A program made the translations under genes and the position numbers. Positions 6,012 through 9,050 of a stretch of DNA of 9,050 bases are shown here, piece after piece (position 1 is the first letter of the stretch; each line of letters opens with the position of its first letter). The notes below the pieces were generated by a model, which did not search any database, was not told where the DNA came from, and was given only the letters and a program-made list of their open reading frames with translations. The DNA is from CAYXXZ01 sp050175615 (lineage in GTDB: Bacteria; Pseudomonadota; Gammaproteobacteria; Pseudomonadales; Porticoccaceae), in NCBI GenBank assembly GCA_050175615.1, contig JBFXIU010000135.1, positions 1 through 9,050 of the forward strand, given 5' to 3'.

Positions 6012-6753
6012 AGCAGACAGATGACCGCGTCTCTTTTCCCGAGCCCGCTGGCGCTGCCCGCGGCGCTTCCACCAGAGAGCCATGCCGGTTATGGCGAGCA
6101 GCAGAGGCGCCAACCCAATGAGCGCCCAGAGCGCGCGCGACACCAGGCCGGCAAAGTCGCCGAAGTGCAAACGCCGATAACTATCCACTATTTTTGTGCC
6201 CAAACCGGCCTCGCGAATATCACTTACAGACACAAGTTCGCCGCTGCGAGCATCGAAACTCACCACACTGGCGTATTGGCTGGTAAGTATATTGTCGGTC
6301 GGCACATCACCCCAGAATGAAAAATCAACGCCGGGTTCATATGGCAGCGTGATATAGGTCAGTCTAAAACCCGGAATTTGCACCCTGGCTTCGCTCAACA
6401 GGGCGTTCAGAGAAATGTTATCGCTATAATTCGCCAGTGTACTGATTAAGATGGACGAAAGACCAATCACTGCTGCCCTTTTCCATCAGGTAGACCTGGT
6501 CGGCACGGCCGTCATCCACATAGGACGCCCAGCCAACGGCTTCATAACCCGGATGGGCATAATTGACAACGCGCAACAGGTTGTCCAGAGTCAAACGCTC
6601 ATCCTGAGCTTCAACCCGCACTTTATCGCCCATCAACAGCCAGTCAATTTCGTGCTTGAATACAAGAATACTTCCAGTAATACAAATCACCAGCAATGGC
6701 ACAAATGCGAACAGTGCGAGAGTACTGTGTATCTTAAAAAATAGCTTGTTCAC
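5988..6753 (-). pseudogene. PepSY-associated TM protein (siderophore uptake accessory), split by a frameshift
   Basis: Two overlapping minus-strand frames are pieces of one protein. The 5' piece (6753-6424, GTG start) gives a first helix, HSTLALFAFVPLLVICITGSILVF, and PepSY-type sequence up to HLNQYTGEL, then stops. The 3' piece (in frame up to 6470) continues with YSDNISLNALL, a second PepSY-like region, and SYRRLHFGDFAGLV before the last helix ending ALWWKRR. Removing one T of the TT in the mRNA (plus-strand 6428-6429) joins them as QYTGEYSDNIS, giving about 254 aa. His9, at the start of helix 1, and the His of RRLHFGD fit the heme or metal ligands common in PepSY_TM proteins such as FoxB-type periplasmic ferrisiderophore reductases. 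It lies 67 nt after the receptor gene, in the same operon. Real pseudogene versus base-calling error is undecided. Confidence 0.8.
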
Positions 6754-6778
6754 CGGTGGAGGTCTCCAACCTGATCCG

Positions 6779-6797
6779 AAGGGCGGAAAGCGCCCTT
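6779..6797. repeat. Intercistronic hairpin between receptor and PepSY gene
   Basis: AAGGGCG (6779-6785) and CGCCCTT (6791-6797) form a perfect 7-bp stem around a 5-nt loop. On the minus-strand mRNA it is followed by CGGATCAGG rather than a T-run. It is therefore better explained as an mRNA-stabilising or processing hairpin that lets the receptor be expressed more than the downstream gene than as a full terminator. Confidence 0.5.
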
Positions 6798-6820
6798 ATT
6801 CTTCTGAATTTGACCACTAC

Positions 6821-8944
6821 TTATAAACGCCAATCCAACGACAGGCTGTAATTTTGCGGCGCGGCGACATAGGCTTGTTCGTACTTCACTGAGCTCAGAT
6901 ATTTCTCATCAGTAATATTGTCCAAATTCAAAGACAGGGTCACAGAATCATTCAGATCATAGCTGGCATAACCACCAATTACCCCGTAGCTATCCTGGCT
7001 GATGCGACCAAAAGCTGATTCAAAATAAATATCATCCTGCCAACGGGCGGACAGCCCCAAACTCAAATTATCTTGCCAGCCTGGATTCCAGGTCGCTAAT
7101 AGTTTGAAGGTATTGCGCGGAATGAACGTGCGGACGTGATTGCCATTCGGATCTTCCAGAGTGAGGTAGGTATAACCCGCCTGCATTGTTACACCAGCGA
7201 CGATTTCCCCAGCCACTTCCACTTCGACACCCTCGGATTCAACACTGATCCCACGGTAGAGGGCATAATCGAAATCATCACTGTAGTCGGTATCATCAAT
7301 ACCATCCCCATCGCCGTATTCGACGAATTCCTGAAGGTTTTCCTGCTCCGTTTTAAAAATGGCGATAGTGGCCAACAGATTATTGCCGAACTGCTTTTTC
7401 AGGCCGGCTTCATAACTTTTGCCCTCCGCCGAACCCAGGGGCTCCAAACGCTCGTTCAGATAGTATTGTGGCTGATAGATATCACTGTAACTGGCATAGA
7501 AATTGAGCCCTTGAAGAATTTCCCAGGTGAAGCCCAGGTAAGGGCTGGCACCATCTTCTGAGGAGTCTGTCGGCACTCCCCAACTGACACCCTCGTTTTC
7601 ATAATCGACAAGATTCATACCAAAAATTAACTTGAACTTGTCTGTGACTGAAAGTAGCACAGAACCATAAAAGCGATTCAGGGTGGTATCCTCATGTGCG
7701 GCAAGAAAAGGCTCATCCCAGGCAGGTCTGGGAACTTCGTTCCCGTTCCAACCGGGAAATGCCGGCATGGCCACGAAACCAGTCAGCGCCGTGTAATCCA
7801 ATGATTTGGACTCGCTGTCACCAAGGCTCATGCCGAGGTTGATCTCATGCCGCTGCCCCCAGGCATTGAAGACACCCTGCAGCATGGTATCCCAAATCAG
7901 CGTATCATCGGCACCGTCGAACTTGCCGGGGTAGCTGAAGATGCCAAGACCCGTGTCAGGATCCAGGCCGGTATTCCAATACACATAAAAGACTTCTGAC
8001 TGCTCTTCGTAGTCCGTTTGGGTCAGGGTGCTCAGTATTCGCCAGTCATTCGACATTTCCCAGCCGAACTCCACAAAGGCGGTTTCAGCCAAGGTATTCC
8101 AGTACGTCCAATCCATGGTCGTTGTCGTTGAAGCGTCGATGTCGAGCTGCTCGCCGCTGCTATAAATAATAGGCACAGCGCCCCAAAGAACGCCGTTACT
8201 GTTGTTGTCCTGCCGCGTATAACCCGCAGCCAGTGTGACCCTGTCGCCAAGCTGGCCATCTACCACCAGGGAAGCGACATTGCGATCATTTTCGTAGTGA
8301 TCAAGCCAGCTTTCCTTGTCCTGGTAAACACCGACGAAACGTGCGGCCCAACGCCCCGACTCAGTCAGGGGCGTAGACACATCCACCACTGCACGGCTAT
8401 TGTTCCAACGTCCAACACTGAGTTTGGTGTTGATTTGAAACTCATTGCTCGGTCGTTTGCGCACATAGTTGATCGTGCCAGAGGGGTTGCCCAAACCAGT
8501 GACAAGACCGTTGGATCCGCGAATAACTTCAACTTTTTCATAGATCGCGGTATCCAGGTCGCCGACAACCAATGAGCCAAAAGGCATGCCGACGCTGTCA
8601 ACATGCATGCTGGTTATGTCAAAGCCACGGGAATTGTAATAGGTGCGATCCGTTTCTGTTGAATCGACGTTAATACCTGTCGCCATTTTCAGCATACTGT
8701 TGATGTCTACCAAACTAAAATTGTCGATGGTATTCGATTCAATAATCGTCAATGATTGCGGCGTCTCGTAAACATCCAGATCCAGCCCTGTAGCGCCGCG
8801 GCTTTTTCGGTCAGCGCGGATTGCAGTAATGATTATCTCTTCTTCCAGAATAGGCTGGGCTTCAGCAGCAATCACTGTTTGGGGCGGCATCAGCGCCAAA
8901 CTGCTTAAGGCAGATGCGATCGCTGCAGATAAATAGGTTCTCAC
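6821..8944 (-). CDS. TonB-dependent siderophore receptor
   Basis: Outer-membrane, TonB/ExbBD-energised importer of ferric siderophores, 707 aa, typical of FhuE/FoxA/FpvA-type receptors without the N-terminal signalling (STN) domain. A signal peptide spans residues 1 to about 27 (SALSSLALMPPQTVIAA). The TonB box is EEEIIITAI (34-42). The plug domain runs to about 165, with SRGFDITSMHVDSVGMP (105-121) and YEKVEVIRGSNGLVTGLGNP (135-154), then INYVRKRPS, the usual plug-end signature of siderophore receptors. The rest is an amphipathic beta-barrel ending YSLSLDWRL. An acidic stretch, YGDGDGIDDTDYSDDFDY (543-560), sits between barrel strands and may bind Ca2+. The start is a GTG (8942-8944) with GGAGG 5 nt upstream. 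A Fur box and promoter lie upstream. The exact siderophore cannot be read from the sequence. Confidence 0.95.
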   Translation of the reverse strand: MRTYLSAAIASALSSLALMPPQTVIAAEAQPILEEEIIITAIRADRKSRGATGLDLDVYETPQSLTIIESNTIDNFSLVDINSMLKMATGINVDSTETDRTYYNSRGFDITSMHVDSVGMPFGSLVVGDLDTAIYEKVEVIRGSNGLVTGLGNPSGTINYVRKRPSNEFQINTKLSVGRWNNSRAVVDVSTPLTESGRWAARFVGVYQDKESWLDHYENDRNVASLVVDGQLGDRVTLAAGYTRQDNNSNGVLWGAVPIIYSSGEQLDIDASTTTTMDWTYWNTLAETAFVEFGWEMSNDWRILSTLTQTDYEEQSEVFYVYWNTGLDPDTGLGIFSYPGKFDGADDTLIWDTMLQGVFNAWGQRHEINLGMSLGDSESKSLDYTALTGFVAMPAFPGWNGNEVPRPAWDEPFLAAHEDTTLNRFYGSVLLSVTDKFKLIFGMNLVDYENEGVSWGVPTDSSEDGASPYLGFTWEILQGLNFYASYSDIYQPQYYLNERLEPLGSAEGKSYEAGLKKQFGNNLLATIAIFKTEQENLQEFVEYGDGDGIDDTDYSDDFDYALYRGISVESEGVEVEVAGEIVAGVTMQAGYTYLTLEDPNGNHVRTFIPRNTFKLLATWNPGWQDNLSLGLSARWQDDIYFESAFGRISQDSYGVIGGYASYDLNDSVTLSLNLDNITDEKYLSSVKYEQAYVAAPQNYSLSLDWRL

Positions 8945-8956
8945 GTGATCCTCCGA

Positions 8957-8968
8957 ATAAGCGCTTAT
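8957..8968. repeat. 12-bp perfect palindrome in the receptor 5' leader
   Basis: ATAAGCGCTTAT is a perfect palindrome that falls between the predicted transcription start and the GGAGG ribosome site of the receptor gene. It could be a half-site pair for a dimeric regulator or form a small hairpin. It does not resemble a Fur box. Confidence 0.4.
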
Positions 8969-8983
8969 AACGAATACAGCGTG

Positions 8984-9012
8984 ACTTTATCACCGCGACC
9001 TAAGCTTGTAAA
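8984..9012 (-). promoter_or_regulatory. Sigma70-like promoter of the receptor operon
   Basis: On the minus strand, TTTACA (plus 9007-9012) matches the -35 consensus at 5 of 6 positions and TAAAGT (plus 8984-8989) matches the -10 at 4 of 6. The spacer is exactly 17 bp. Transcription would start about 30 nt upstream of the GTG start codon. Confidence 0.6.
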
Positions 9013-9031
9013 GATAATCGGTATCATTTGC
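9013..9031 (-). promoter_or_regulatory. Fur box (iron repressor operator)
   Basis: The minus-strand sequence GCAAATGATACCGATTATC matches the 19-bp Fur consensus GATAATGATAATCATTATC at 14 positions. It abuts the -35 box of the receptor promoter, where Fe2+-Fur binding would hinder RNA polymerase. This predicts derepression of the receptor and the PepSY gene under iron limitation, fitting a siderophore uptake role. Confidence 0.65.
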
Positions 9032-9050
9032 ATTTGTGTTTACAATAACG

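Noticed and set aside
6424..6432. Programmed +1 frameshift (RF2-like) in the PepSY gene
   Set aside because: UUA UAG lacks good re-pairing after a +1 slip and there is no upstream Shine-Dalgarno-like stimulator; a simple indel is more likely.
7136..7561. 141-aa + strand open frame inside the receptor gene
   Set aside because: It is antisense to strongly recognisable beta-barrel sequence and has no domain or ribosome site.

Overview
The window looks like chromosomal DNA from a Gram-negative, probably marine or salt-exposed gammaproteobacterium. That assignment is inferred from an outer-membrane TonB-dependent receptor, a Fur-box-like operator, Shine-Dalgarno-led genes and a complete multisubunit Na+/H+ antiporter operon. 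Nothing in the sequence fixes the genus, and no tRNA, rRNA, CRISPR array or intact insertion sequence is visible.

Bases 1-674 carry no gene I recognise. Within them, 221-318 is unusual. A perfect 12-bp inverted repeat (227-238 / 305-316) encloses two smaller hairpins, so an RNA from the + strand could fold into a three-way junction. The 3' arm of the outer stem contains a strong Shine-Dalgarno sequence and reaches the first two bases of the ATG of a possible 40-codon ORF (315-437). A hairpin plus T-tract at 531-564 reads as a terminator on the - strand.

Bases 675-5927 (+) hold eight tightly overlapping genes of a monovalent cation/proton antiporter of the Mrp/Mnh family, in the order E, F, G, a DUF4040/MbhD-like fragment, an MbhE-B fusion, C, D, and a second large NuoL/M-like subunit. 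This is not the common A-B-C-D-E-F-G arrangement. The C-terminal pieces normally found on MrpA are separated from its large antiporter-like part: one stands alone, one is fused in front of MrpB, and the large part comes last. Every junction overlaps, which implies one mRNA with translational coupling. The complex would exchange cytoplasmic Na+ (or Li+/K+) for protons.

Bases 5988-8944 (-), convergent with the antiporter operon, form a ferric-siderophore uptake unit. A 707-residue TonB-dependent siderophore receptor is followed by a PepSY-associated two-helix inner-membrane protein of the type that accompanies such receptors. The PepSY gene is split by a single-base frameshift near 6428. Upstream of the receptor lie a good sigma70-like promoter (TTTACA, 17-bp spacer, TAAAGT) and an adjacent Fur box matching 14 of 19 consensus positions, so iron repression is likely. 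The two operons appear functionally unrelated: one handles Na+/pH homeostasis, the other iron acquisition.
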